Position numbers and translations under genes: made by a program
Notes under the pieces: model-generated
Told to the model about the DNA's origin: nothing
Database searches by the model: none
Seen by the model: the letters and a program-made list of their open reading frames with translations, nothing else
Part shown: in pieces, positions 50,752-59,436 of the stretch
Layout of the letters: each line of letters begins with the position of its first letter
Position numbering within the stretch: position 1 is the first letter of the stretch
Assembly (NCBI RefSeq): GCF_001665235.1
Contig: NZ_LZSC01000046.1
Span: 1-64,000 of the forward strand
DNA from: Mycobacterium sp. 1100029.7
GTDB taxonomy: Bacteria > Actinomycetota > Actinomycetes > Mycobacteriales > Mycobacteriaceae
DNA: 64,000 nucleotides
Direction: 5' to 3'

Positions 50752-52170
50752 GTGAGTAGACGCGGAAAGATCGTCTGCACCCTTGGCCCTGCTACCCAAA
50801 CGGACGAGCTGACGCTGGCGCTGGTCGAAGCCGGCATGGACGTCGCTCGAATGAACTTCAGCCACGGCGACTACGCCGATCACAAAGCTGCCTACGAGCG
50901 GGTCCGAGCCGCCTCGGACGCCACCGGGCGCGCCGTCGGTGTGCTCGCGGACCTGCAAGGCCCCAAGATCCGGCTCGGGCGGTTTGGCACCGGGTCCACC
51001 TACTGGGCCGACGGTGAAACGATCCGAATCACCGTCGACGACTGCGAAGGCACCCACGACCGGGTGTCGACGACCTACAAGACGCTGTCCAAGGACGCGG
51101 CCGTCGGTGACCGGGTTCTGGTCGACGACGGCAAGGTCGGCCTGGTGGTCGAGGCCATCGACGGCTCCGACGTCATCTGCACCGTGGTGGAGGGCGGCCC
51201 GGTCAGCAACAACAAGGGCATGTCACTGCCCGGGATGAATGTGTCCGCACCGGCCTTGTCGGGCAAGGACATTGACGATCTCACCTTTGCGTTGGATCTG
51301 GGCGTCGACCTGGTCGCGCTGTCCTTCGTGCGCTCACCGTCGGACGTCGAGCTGGTTCACGAAGTGATGGATCGGATCGGCCGGCGGGTGCCGGTGATCG
51401 CCAAGCTGGAAAAGCCGGAAGCCGTCGACAACCTCGAAGCGATCGTGCTGGCTTTCGACGGAATCATGGTGGCGCGCGGCGACCTGGGTGTCGAACTACC
51501 GCTCGAAGAGGTTCCGCTGGTGCAAAAGCGGGCCATCCAGATTGCCCGTGAGAACGCGAAACCCGTCATCGTCGCCACCCAGATGCTGGAGTCGATGATT
51601 GAAAGCTCCCGGCCCACCCGCGCCGAGGCCTCCGATGTCGCCAACGCGGTGCTCGACGGCGCCGACGCGGTGATGCTGTCCGGGGAAACGTCTGTCGGCA
51701 AATACCCGCTGGCGGCCGTGCGCACCATGGCGCGCATCGTGACCGCCGTCGAGGACAACTCCACGGCCGCCCCGCCGTTGACGCACGTGCCGCGGACCAA
51801 GCGTGGCGTGATCTCCTACGCCGCCCGCGACATCGGTGAGCGGTTGGACGCCAAGGCATTGGTCGCCTTCACCCAATCCGGCGACACCGTCAAGCGGTTG
51901 GCCAGGCTGCACACTCCGCTGCCGCTGCTGGCGTTCACCGCTTGGCCCGAAGTCCGCAGTCAGCTGGCGATGACCTGGGGGACCGAGACGTTCATCGTGC
52001 CGATCATGGACTCCACCGACGAGATGATCCGTCAGGCCGACAAATCCCTGCTTGATCTGGGCCGTTACAAGCGAGGCGACCTGGTGGTGATCGTCGCCGG
52101 CGCCCCACCTGGCACAGTAGGGTCCACCAACCTGATCCACGTCCATCGGATCGGCGAGGACGACCTCTGA
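50752..52170 (+). CDS. pykA: Pyruvate kinase
   Basis: PykA converts phosphoenolpyruvate and ADP to pyruvate and ATP, the last step of glycolysis. The 472-residue protein has KIVCTLGPAT at the start, MNFSHG, the catalytic Lys in VIAKLEKPEAVDNL, MVARGDLGVELPLEEVPLVQK and a C-terminal domain with FTQSGDT. GTG 50752 appears to be used without a leader. The allosteric C-terminal domain ends near 472, the normal bacterial length. Confidence 0.96.
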   Translation: MSRRGKIVCTLGPATQTDELTLALVEAGMDVARMNFSHGDYADHKAAYERVRAASDATGRAVGVLADLQGPKIRLGRFGTGSTYWADGETIRITVDDCEGTHDRVSTTYKTLSKDAAVGDRVLVDDGKVGLVVEAIDGSDVICTVVEGGPVSNNKGMSLPGMNVSAPALSGKDIDDLTFALDLGVDLVALSFVRSPSDVELVHEVMDRIGRRVPVIAKLEKPEAVDNLEAIVLAFDGIMVARGDLGVELPLEEVPLVQKRAIQIARENAKPVIVATQMLESMIESSRPTRAEASDVANAVLDGADAVMLSGETSVGKYPLAAVRTMARIVTAVEDNSTAAPPLTHVPRTKRGVISYAARDIGERLDAKALVAFTQSGDTVKRLARLHTPLPLLAFTAWPEVRSQLAMTWGTETFIVPIMDSTDEMIRQADKSLLDLGRYKRGDLVVIVAGAPPGTVGSTNLIHVHRIGEDDL

Positions 52171-52185
52171 CGCGAAGGAGCGCCC

Positions 52186-53061
52186 GTGCCGGCCGGCAAC
52201 GATTTCGACGAACTGCTGGCGGCACTGGATCTCAATCGTCTTGGTGACGACCTGTTCGTCGGGTCCCATCCCAGCAAGAACCCGATGCGGACGTTCGGTG
52301 GGCAGCTCATGGCGCAATCGTTTGTCGCCGCCAGCCGCAGCCTGATCCGTGAGGATCTGCCGCCCAGCGCGCTGTCAGTGCATTTCATCAATGGTGGCGA
52401 CACCACCAAAGACATCGAATTCCACGTGGTGCGGCTGCGCGACGAACGTCGCTTCGCCAATCGTCGCGTCGACGCCGTCCAGGACGGCACCCTGCTGTCC
52501 TCTGCGATGATTTCCTACATGTCCGGCGGCCGCGGCCTCGAGCACGCCGTCGAGCCGCCGGTGGTGGGCGCGGCCGAAGCCCAGCCGCCGCTGCGCGACT
52601 ACCTCCGCGGCTACGAGGAGACCGTTCCGCACTTCGTCAACGCCCTGCAGCCCATCGAGTGGCGCTACACCAACGATCCGGCCTGGGTGATGCGTGACAA
52701 GGGGGAGCGGTTGCCCTACAACCGCGTGTGGCTCAAGGCACTGGGCACGGTGCCCGACGACCCGGTGCTGCACACCGCGACAATGGTGTATTCGTCCGAC
52801 ACCACGGTCCTGGATTCGGTGATCACCACACACGGGCTTTCCTGGGGGTTCGACCGGATCTTCGCGGCGTCGGCCAACCATTCGGTGTGGTTTCACCGAC
52901 CGGTCGATTTCAACGACTGGGTGTTGTACTCCACATCGTCACCGGTGGCGGCGGATTCCCGCGGGCTGGGCACCGGCCACTTCTTCGACGGCGCAGGACA
53001 ACTCGTCGCGACGGTGGTGCAAGAGGGTGTCCTCAAGTACTTTCCGCCGTCCGGACGATAA
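52186..53061 (+). CDS. tesB: Acyl-CoA thioesterase II
   Basis: The 291-residue protein is a double-hotdog TesB thioesterase: FVGSHPSKNPMRTFGGQLMAQSF, SVHFINGGDTTKDIEFHVVRLRDERRFANRRV, and the C-terminal SWGFDRIFAASANHSVWFHRPVDFNDWVLY with catalytic Asp-type residues. It hydrolyses medium to long acyl-CoA. GTG 52186 follows a GAAGGAG site and is 15 bases after pykA, so both may be cotranscribed. It corresponds to TesB1 (Rv1618). Confidence 0.94.
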   Translation: MPAGNDFDELLAALDLNRLGDDLFVGSHPSKNPMRTFGGQLMAQSFVAASRSLIREDLPPSALSVHFINGGDTTKDIEFHVVRLRDERRFANRRVDAVQDGTLLSSAMISYMSGGRGLEHAVEPPVVGAAEAQPPLRDYLRGYEETVPHFVNALQPIEWRYTNDPAWVMRDKGERLPYNRVWLKALGTVPDDPVLHTATMVYSSDTTVLDSVITTHGLSWGFDRIFAASANHSVWFHRPVDFNDWVLYSTSSPVAADSRGLGTGHFFDGAGQLVATVVQEGVLKYFPPSGR

Positions 53062-53079
53062 CGGTTATCGAATAGTTAC

Positions 53080-53129
53080 TTGACACCCGTCCGACTCCTG
53101 CTGTGCAGCGCCAGTTTTGGGCGTAGATT
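53080..53129 (+). promoter_or_regulatory. Possible promoter region of the DUF2156 gene
   Basis: The 145-base gap after tesB holds a consensus -35 TTGACA (53080-53085) and a -10-like TAGATT (53124-53129). The spacing of 38 bases is too long for one promoter, so they may belong to two. A GGAGGTGA ribosome site precedes ATG 53207. Confidence 0.3.
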
Positions 53130-53206
53130 CAATTCGACCGGGTATTCGATGGAACGAGCGGCGCAGCTGCCGCCCTGCTGACAGTCAGCCCATCGGGAGG
53201 TGAAGA

Positions 53207-54616
53207 ATGAAAACCCCGTCGGTCGACCTCCTCCCCAAGCTTCGCGCGCGCGAACATGTTGTGGTTCATGTCGATTCGCTCGCGGCACGCTGCCTGGGCG
53301 CGTTTGCGCTGCTGAGCGCGGGGTGCTGGTTGGTCGCGATACTTGCGCACCACCGCTATCAGCCGCAGTGGCACTACGCCGACCGGTTGGGCTGGTCGTT
53401 GACCGTGCTGGCCGCGGTGGCGTTGATCGCCCGCGGCATCTTTCTGGGCCGCCCGGTGACCAGCATGCACGCCGGAATGGCGGCGTTGTCGGTGGTGGCG
53501 GGGCTGGGCGCGCACGTGCTGGGGTTCGACCTGTTCGGTGACCTGTTGATCGCGGGGTCGGGGCTGATTTTGATGTGGCCGACGTCGTCGCATCCCCAGC
53601 CCGAGGACCTGCGCCGTGTCTGGGCGCTGATCAACATGACCGCTGATGACCCGCTGGCACCGTTTGCGCTGCAGACGGGTAAGAGCTACCACTTCAATGC
53701 CGCGGGCACCGCAGCGCTGGCTTACCGGACCCGAATGGGTTTTGCTGTCGTCGGCGGGGACCCGATCGGCGACGAGACGCAATTCGCCGCGCTGGTTGCC
53801 GACTTCGCCGCGATGTGCCGCGCTCACGGCTGGCGGATCGCGGTCGTCGGCTGCAGCGAGCGCCGACTCGAATTGTGGACGGACGCAGCAGTTCTCAGGC
53901 AAAAGTTGCGGGCGGTGCCGATCGGTCGCGACGTCGTCATCGACGTGTCGGGCTTCGACATGGCGGGCCGTAAGTTCCGCAATCTGCGGCAGGGAGTCGC
54001 GCGCACCCACAACGCCGGCATCACCACCGAGATCGTCTCCGAGCAGGAACTCGACGACACGCTGCTGGCCGAACTGACCGAGGTGGTGCGGACGTCGACG
54101 CGCGGTTCGCATTCCGATCGGGGGTTCTACATGAACCTCGACGGCGTCCTCGAGGGCCGATTCCCCGGTGTACAACTGATTATCGCCCGAGACGCCGACG
54201 GGCACGTTCAGGGTTTCCATCGGTATGCGACCGCCGGAGGGGGCACTGACATCACCCTCGATGTGCCGTGGCGTCGCCGCGGCGCGCCCAACGGGATCGA
54301 CGAACGCCTCAGCGTCGACATGGTCATGGCCGGCAAAGAGGCGCAGGCACAACGAGTGTCGTTGTCGTTCGCGGCTTTCCCGGAGATCTTCGACGACGAC
54401 CATCGTGGCCGGCTGCAACAAACCTTCTACCGCATGATCCATCTGCTCGACCCGTTGATCGCGCTCGAGTCCCTGTACCGCTACGTGCACAAGTTCCACG
54501 CGCTGGACGCCCGGCGTTACGCGCTGATCTCGCCGACCCAGCTGGTCCCGCTGGTATTCGTGCTACTGACTCTCGAGTTCATGCCGCGCCGTCGGCACCT
54601 GCCGTCCGTCGGCTAG
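53207..54616 (+). CDS. DUF2156 membrane protein (lysyl-phosphatidylglycerol synthase C-terminal-like), Rv1619-like
   Basis: The 469-residue protein has four N-terminal transmembrane helices (about 25-125) and a cytoplasmic DUF2156 domain (about 145-440) with GKSYHFNAAGTAALAYRTRMGFAVVGGDPIGD, FDMAGRKFRNLRQGVARTHNAGI, and DGRTQGFHRYA-like VQGFHRYATAGG. The latter is the tandem GNAT fold of MprF/LysX aminoacyl-phospholipid synthases. Transfer of an aminoacyl group to a lipid is the family function; it is not shown for this protein. A last helix is near 445-460. It converges on the next gene, sharing CTAG at the stops. Confidence 0.85.
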   Translation: MKTPSVDLLPKLRAREHVVVHVDSLAARCLGAFALLSAGCWLVAILAHHRYQPQWHYADRLGWSLTVLAAVALIARGIFLGRPVTSMHAGMAALSVVAGLGAHVLGFDLFGDLLIAGSGLILMWPTSSHPQPEDLRRVWALINMTADDPLAPFALQTGKSYHFNAAGTAALAYRTRMGFAVVGGDPIGDETQFAALVADFAAMCRAHGWRIAVVGCSERRLELWTDAAVLRQKLRAVPIGRDVVIDVSGFDMAGRKFRNLRQGVARTHNAGITTEIVSEQELDDTLLAELTEVVRTSTRGSHSDRGFYMNLDGVLEGRFPGVQLIIARDADGHVQGFHRYATAGGGTDITLDVPWRRRGAPNGIDERLSVDMVMAGKEAQAQRVSLSFAAFPEIFDDDHRGRLQQTFYRMIHLLDPLIALESLYRYVHKFHALDARRYALISPTQLVPLVFVLLTLEFMPRRRHLPSVG

Positions 54617-55053
54617 TGTGTACAGATTCGCTGTAAAGTCTTGTCGGAACCGGCTTTTGCCATGCAGCTGTGGTAGTTGTTCTCCCGAAGCTGCACCTGC
54701 ATCAGGCCCACCCATACCGGGATGAAGAGCAGCGCCACCACTATCGACACGATTCCCAGCATGACTCCGGCCACCGCGACGGCGTCGTTGTTGGCTTCGC
54801 CACGAGCGACCCGGCCGCGGGCCGAGAAGCCCAGCCAGGCGCCGATGATGCCCAGGACGATTCCGCCCAGCACCGACCACACCGACAGCAGCGCGACGAC
54901 GGCGACGACCAGCGAGGCGATACCCAGACCGTTTCTCGGCGTCAGCGCAGGAGCGCGGTCGACCGGCAGCTGCGGTCGCGCGCCGACCACGTGCGGCGAA
55001 TGCGAATACCGTTGGTACGCCGAGTTCGGCAGCGCGTCGAACTCGTCGGCCAT
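54613..55053 (-). CDS. DUF4190 membrane protein
   Basis: The 146-residue protein has a Pro/Tyr-rich N-terminus (1-40) and two long hydrophobic segments (GLGIASLVVAVVALLSVWSVLGGIVLGIIGAWLGFSARGR and AVAVAGVMLGIVSIVVALLFIPVWV), the usual layout of DUF4190. A C-terminal extracytoplasmic tail holds two cysteines (SCMAKAG, RICTH) that could form a disulfide. Function is unknown. It lies 18 bases upstream of the cydC stop on the same strand. Confidence 0.78.
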   Translation of the reverse strand: MADEFDALPNSAYQRYSHSPHVVGARPQLPVDRAPALTPRNGLGIASLVVAVVALLSVWSVLGGIVLGIIGAWLGFSARGRVARGEANNDAVAVAGVMLGIVSIVVALLFIPVWVGLMQVQLRENNYHSCMAKAGSDKTLQRICTH

Positions 55054-55071
55054 GAACGCCAGGGTACGCGG

Positions 55072-56709
55072 TTATCCGACGCGAAGTTCGGGAGTGAGCG
55101 CGCCTGCCGGCAGATGATGGGTCGCCACCACGACGGTCCGATCGGCGCTCATCAAGCCGGCGCCGGGCGTCAACAGCTCCGTCAGAATGCGGTCGGCGTC
55201 CACGGTGTCGAGGTGCTCGGTGGGCTCGTCGAGGAGCACGACGCGGGCCGGCGAGATCACCGCGCGGGCCAGCAGCAACCGCCGACGTTGTCCCGCCGAT
55301 ATTGCCTGCGCGCCGCCCGTCAGCACCGTCGACAAACCTTCGGACAAACTGGCAAGCCAGGCGCCCAGCCCAACCATCCGCAGCGCCGCGGTCAGTTCGT
55401 CGTCCGGGCAGTCGCCGCGGGCGACCAACAGGTTGTCCCGCACGGTGGTGGCGAACACATGTGCGTCTTCAGCGAAAAAGCTTACGGTGCGGTGTATTTC
55501 GGCGTCATCGAACAGGCTCAGATCGGTACCGTCGAGCGTCACGTGACCGTGCAGCGGTGGAATCAGGCCGGCCAGTGTCATCAACAGTGTGGTCTTGCCG
55601 GAGCCGCTGGCGCCGGTGACCGCCAGGCGCGCACCGGGCGCGAGGTCCAGGGTCACGTGATGTGAAGCGGTCTCGTCGTGCCCGTAACGGACGTCGCCGG
55701 ACACTCGTGGTGTGCCGATCGGTGTTGATGCCGGCGTTGCGGATTCAGTCGCGGGGACATCCGGGGCCAGATCGAGCAGTCGGCGTGCGGCGATGCGCGA
55801 ACGGGTCAGCTGGATGGCGGCGGCCGGCAGGGGAGCCATCGCTTCGAATGCGGACAACGGCAACAACATCAGAACTGCCAGCGTCGTCGGAGCGACCGCC
55901 GGCGCCAGTCCGATCGCAGCCACGACAGCCCCGAGCACGCTGACGCCGATCGCCGCCGTGGGCATGGCCTCGGCCAGCGCCGCCGGCCTGGCTGCCGCGT
56001 CCAGCGCATCGCTCCATTGCAGCTGACGGCGGCGCGAATCGGCGATGACGTCGGGCAGGGCACCGGCCACGCGCAGCTCCGGAGCGTGTTCGAGGGCCAG
56101 CAACGCCGACGTGTCGCGCTCGGAATGGTGTTGGCGGGCAACCTGTTCCTGTATTGCCGCGGCCTTGCCGGCCAGCCGGGGCGCCAACACGCCACTGACC
56201 AGCAGGCAGATCGCCAGCACCGTGCCGGCTGCCGGGGAAATGCTCGCGACGGCCACCGTGGCCGCCACCGCCAACACCGCGGCGACACCGACCGGCACCA
56301 GGGCACGCACCAGCACATTGGCCAGTTCGTCGACATCGGCGCCGACGCGCGCCACCAGTTCACCGCTGTGCAGCCGGACGACCAGTGCGCTCGGCCCATG
56401 GGCCAGCCGATGATAGATCTGCTCGCGGGCGACGCCGGCCGCACGCAACGCGGTGTCGTGGGTGGCCAGCCGTTCGCAGTAGTGCAGCACGCCGCGCGAG
56501 ATCGCGAACAGCCGCACCGCGACGACCGCGACCGACAGGTCCAGAATCGGCGGCATCTGCCAAGCCCGGGTGATCAGCCACGCCGACACCCCGGCCAGGG
56601 CGAGGGCGCTACCCAATGACAGCACGCCCAGCGCGACCGCGGCCAGCAGGCGGGGCAGTCGGGGACGCAGCAAGCTCGTCGCGACCAGAAGCGGATCAGA
56701 CCGGCGCAC
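55072..56709 (-). CDS. cydC: CydC subunit of the CydDC heterodimeric ABC exporter
   Basis: CydDC exports thiols or otherwise controls redox so that cytochrome bd can be assembled. The 545-residue half-transporter has six transmembrane helices (about 15-290) and an ATPase domain with Walker A GASGSGKTT, signature SAGQRRRLLLARA and Walker B VVLLDEPTEHLD. I chose GTG 56709, which overlaps the cydD end by 14 bases; ATG 56724 (MVRCTVRRSD) is the alternative. It is the last gene of cydABDC. Confidence 0.9.
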   Translation of the reverse strand: MRRSDPLLVATSLLRPRLPRLLAAVALGVLSLGSALALAGVSAWLITRAWQMPPILDLSVAVVAVRLFAISRGVLHYCERLATHDTALRAAGVAREQIYHRLAHGPSALVVRLHSGELVARVGADVDELANVLVRALVPVGVAAVLAVAATVAVASISPAAGTVLAICLLVSGVLAPRLAGKAAAIQEQVARQHHSERDTSALLALEHAPELRVAGALPDVIADSRRRQLQWSDALDAAARPAALAEAMPTAAIGVSVLGAVVAAIGLAPAVAPTTLAVLMLLPLSAFEAMAPLPAAAIQLTRSRIAARRLLDLAPDVPATESATPASTPIGTPRVSGDVRYGHDETASHHVTLDLAPGARLAVTGASGSGKTTLLMTLAGLIPPLHGHVTLDGTDLSLFDDAEIHRTVSFFAEDAHVFATTVRDNLLVARGDCPDDELTAALRMVGLGAWLASLSEGLSTVLTGGAQAISAGQRRRLLLARAVISPARVVLLDEPTEHLDTVDADRILTELLTPGAGLMSADRTVVVATHHLPAGALTPELRVG

Positions 56710-58369
56710 AGTGCACCTGACCATCCGAAACCACCTCGACGACCTGATCGGCGATCGCCAGAACCGGCTGCCGGTGACCGACGACCACGACCGTCGCGCC
56801 GGCGCGGGCTCGCTCGACAATCGCCCGCAGCACGCGCCCTTCGGTAGCGGGATCCAGATGCGCGGTGGGCTCGTCGAGCAGCAACACCGGCGCGGCCGAC
56901 CCGAAGGCCCGGGCGAGTCCGAGCCGTTGCCGCTGCCCCAACGACAGTCCGACACCGCCACGTCCGATCAACGTGTCCCCACCGGCCGGCAGATCGACCA
57001 GTACCCTATCGAATGCCGCTGCGCTGCAAGCAGTTTCGCGATCATCAAGCTCACCGAACAGGCGCAGGTTGTCGTCGACGGTGCCCGGGACGAGTACCGG
57101 GCGCTGCGGCAGCCACGACAGTTGCCGCCACCACGCCGTCGGCTCCAGTTCGGTGACGTCGATCCCGTCGACGCTGACGTGCCCGGACGAGGGCACGGTG
57201 ACTCCGGCGATCACCTGCAGTGCGGTGCTCTTGCCCGCCCCGTTGCGGCCGGTCAGCACCGTCACGCGGCCCGGCTCGAGCACCGCGCTCAACGCGCTCG
57301 GTGCTTGACCGTCGCGACCGCACACGCTGAGCTCCTGCAGTCGGATGCGCGCACCCCGCGCGGTGACCGTGCGGGTGCGCGCCGCCCAGCCCGTCGACTC
57401 GCCGAGCAACGCGAAGGCCTTGTCGGCCGCGGCTTTCCCGTCCTGGGCGGCATGGAATTCCACGCCGATACGGCGCAGCGGCCAATACACGTCGGGGGCC
57501 AGCAGCAGCACCGTCAATCCCGTGGTCAGACTCATCTCGCCGAACACCAACCGCAGGCCGATTCCCACCGCGATCAGCGCGACGCCCAACGTGGCCAGCA
57601 GTTCGAGCACCAGTGCCGACAGGAACGCGATGCGCAGCGTCGCCATCGCCGAGCGCCGGTGGGCGGCAGCAAGTTCGGCAATGCGGTGTTCCGGGCCGCG
57701 GGCACGCCCCAACGCGCGCAGGGTCGGGATGCCGGCGATGAGGTCGAGCAGCCGGCCCTGCAGCGTCGTCATTGCCTCCAGCGCAGCCGCCGAGCGCTCG
57801 GCGGTCGCCAGACCGATCAGCACCATGAAGATCGGGATCAGCGGCAGGGTGATCACCACGATCACCGTCGACTTCAGGTCGAAGAGGGCGATCACCGCGA
57901 CGCTGGCAGGAGTCAGGATCGCGGCAAGCAGCAACGTGGGCAGGTAGCCGGTGAAATACGGGCGCAGGCCGTCGAGTCCACGAGTGACCACGACGGCGGC
58001 CGCATCTCGCTGCGCGGCCAGTTCGTGGGGTTGCCGGGCGGTGACCGCCGTGAGCACCTGGCTGTTGAGGTCGCTGATCACCGCGCTGGCGCCGCGCTGG
58101 CCCAGACGGGCCTGAAGCCATTGCGCGGCGGTGCGAATAACCCAGATTGCCAACAGGATTGACAACGGCCCCAGCCAGGCGTGCACGGTGCGCGCCGAGG
58201 GATCGCCGATGATGCCGACGACGATACGGGCCAACACGATCGCCGCACCGATCGCGCAGCCGGAGATCACCACTCCGCAGCCCACCGTGGCGGCCAGGTA
58301 CCGGCGCAACGGAGTCGACGCCCGCCACAGCCGCGGGTCCAGGGGCGCCCGGGAACTTCTCGTGCTCAG
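56696..58369 (-). CDS. cydD: CydD subunit of the CydDC heterodimeric ABC exporter (start uncertain)
   Basis: The protein has six transmembrane helices and an ATPase domain with Walker A GRNGAGKST, signature SLGQRQRLGLARA and Walker B VLLLDEPTAHLD. The start is unclear. CydD proteins usually begin with a DPRLxR segment before helix 1; here it is APLDPRLWRAST. No ATG, GTG or TTG stands just before it. CTG 58369 would overlap the cydB stop as CTGA and gives 557 residues. ATG 58447 would overlap cydB by 82 bases; TTG 58309 would delete the DPRLW segment. I annotate from CTG as a hypothesis. Confidence 0.82.
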   Translation of the reverse strand: MSTRSSRAPLDPRLWRASTPLRRYLAATVGCGVVISGCAIGAAIVLARIVVGIIGDPSARTVHAWLGPLSILLAIWVIRTAAQWLQARLGQRGASAVISDLNSQVLTAVTARQPHELAAQRDAAAVVVTRGLDGLRPYFTGYLPTLLLAAILTPASVAVIALFDLKSTVIVVITLPLIPIFMVLIGLATAERSAAALEAMTTLQGRLLDLIAGIPTLRALGRARGPEHRIAELAAAHRRSAMATLRIAFLSALVLELLATLGVALIAVGIGLRLVFGEMSLTTGLTVLLLAPDVYWPLRRIGVEFHAAQDGKAAADKAFALLGESTGWAARTRTVTARGARIRLQELSVCGRDGQAPSALSAVLEPGRVTVLTGRNGAGKSTALQVIAGVTVPSSGHVSVDGIDVTELEPTAWWRQLSWLPQRPVLVPGTVDDNLRLFGELDDRETACSAAAFDRVLVDLPAGGDTLIGRGGVGLSLGQRQRLGLARAFGSAAPVLLLDEPTAHLDPATEGRVLRAIVERARAGATVVVVGHRQPVLAIADQVVEVVSDGQVHCAPV

Positions 58370-59406
58370 GATGGGCGCCTGGTTAGGCCGATGGGCGGAG
58401 GGATCCGGTCCGTCGAGATACGTTGCCGGAACACCCAATACGTCCATGCCTGGTACAGGATGGTCAGCGGGGCGAAGAAGGCGGTCACCCACGTCATGAC
58501 CTTCAACGTGTAGGGCGTCGACGAGGCGTTGTCGATCGTGACGCTCCACTGCTTGTTCAGCGTCGAGGGCACCAGATCGGGATAGAGCACCCCGAACAGC
58601 AGGATCACCACGGCCGCCACGACGATCGCTGTGCACGCGAAGGCCCAGCCGTCGGAACCGCGTCGCCACACCAGTGCCACCGCGGCCAACTGCGCGACGA
58701 CCGCCACGGCCAGCACCACCCAGGTCCAGCTCTTGCCGTGCGCCAACTGCGTCCAAACCCCGAAGGCGGCAACCAGTCCCGTCACCGGCGCGGACACCTG
58801 TTTGGCGAATCGGTGCGCGTCATCGCGGATCGTGCCCGCGGTTTTCAGCGCGACGAACACCGCCCCGTAGAACAGGAACAGCCCGGCGGTGGTCAAGCCG
58901 CCCAGCAACGTATACGCGTTGAGCACGTCACCGATGGACAGATGAATACGACCGTCGGCGTCCACCGGCAGACCGCGAACCAGGATCGCGAACGCCACAC
59001 CCCACAGCACCGCGGGCAACCAGGAGCCGGCCGCAATCCCAAAATCGGCCAGCCTGCGCCACCCGGTGTCGTCGATCTTGCCGCGCCACTCGATCGCCAC
59101 CGCACGCACGATCATCCCGAACAGGATCGCCAGCAGCGGCAGGTACAGCGTCGAGAACACCGTGGCATACCAACCGGGAAACGCGGCGAACATCCCCGCG
59201 CCGGCGGTGATCAACCAGACCTCGTTGCCGTCCCACACCGGCCCGATGGTGTTCAGCGCGGTGCGCCGGTGGATTTCGGGATCGCCGGTGCCGACTCGCG
59301 CGAACGGCTCCATCAGCATGCCGACGCCGAAGTCGAAACCTTCGAGGACGAAGAAGCCAAGGAACAATGTCGCGATGACACCAAACCACAACTCGTGCAG
59401 TGCCAT
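58366..59406 (-). CDS. cydB: Cytochrome bd quinol oxidase subunit II
   Basis: The 346-residue protein has eight or nine transmembrane helices and starts MALHELWFGVIATLFLGFFVLEGFDFGVGML, the typical CydB opening. NTIGPVWDGNEVWLITAG is the conserved second segment. It forms the bd oxidase with CydA, which is used by mycobacteria under low oxygen or when the bc1-aa3 branch is blocked. Length equals that of M. tuberculosis CydB. Its start is 30 bases after the cydA stop. Confidence 0.96.
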   Translation of the reverse strand: MALHELWFGVIATLFLGFFVLEGFDFGVGMLMEPFARVGTGDPEIHRRTALNTIGPVWDGNEVWLITAGAGMFAAFPGWYATVFSTLYLPLLAILFGMIVRAVAIEWRGKIDDTGWRRLADFGIAAGSWLPAVLWGVAFAILVRGLPVDADGRIHLSIGDVLNAYTLLGGLTTAGLFLFYGAVFVALKTAGTIRDDAHRFAKQVSAPVTGLVAAFGVWTQLAHGKSWTWVVLAVAVVAQLAAVALVWRRGSDGWAFACTAIVVAAVVILLFGVLYPDLVPSTLNKQWSVTIDNASSTPYTLKVMTWVTAFFAPLTILYQAWTYWVFRQRISTDRIPPPIGLTRRPS

Positions 59407-59436
59407 TGGTGAGTTCCTTTCCGGTCGGTAGGCGTG

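Noticed and set aside
53080..53129. A single strong promoter formed by TTGACA and TAGATT
   Set aside because: The 38-base spacing excludes one promoter; listed only as a weak regulatory region.
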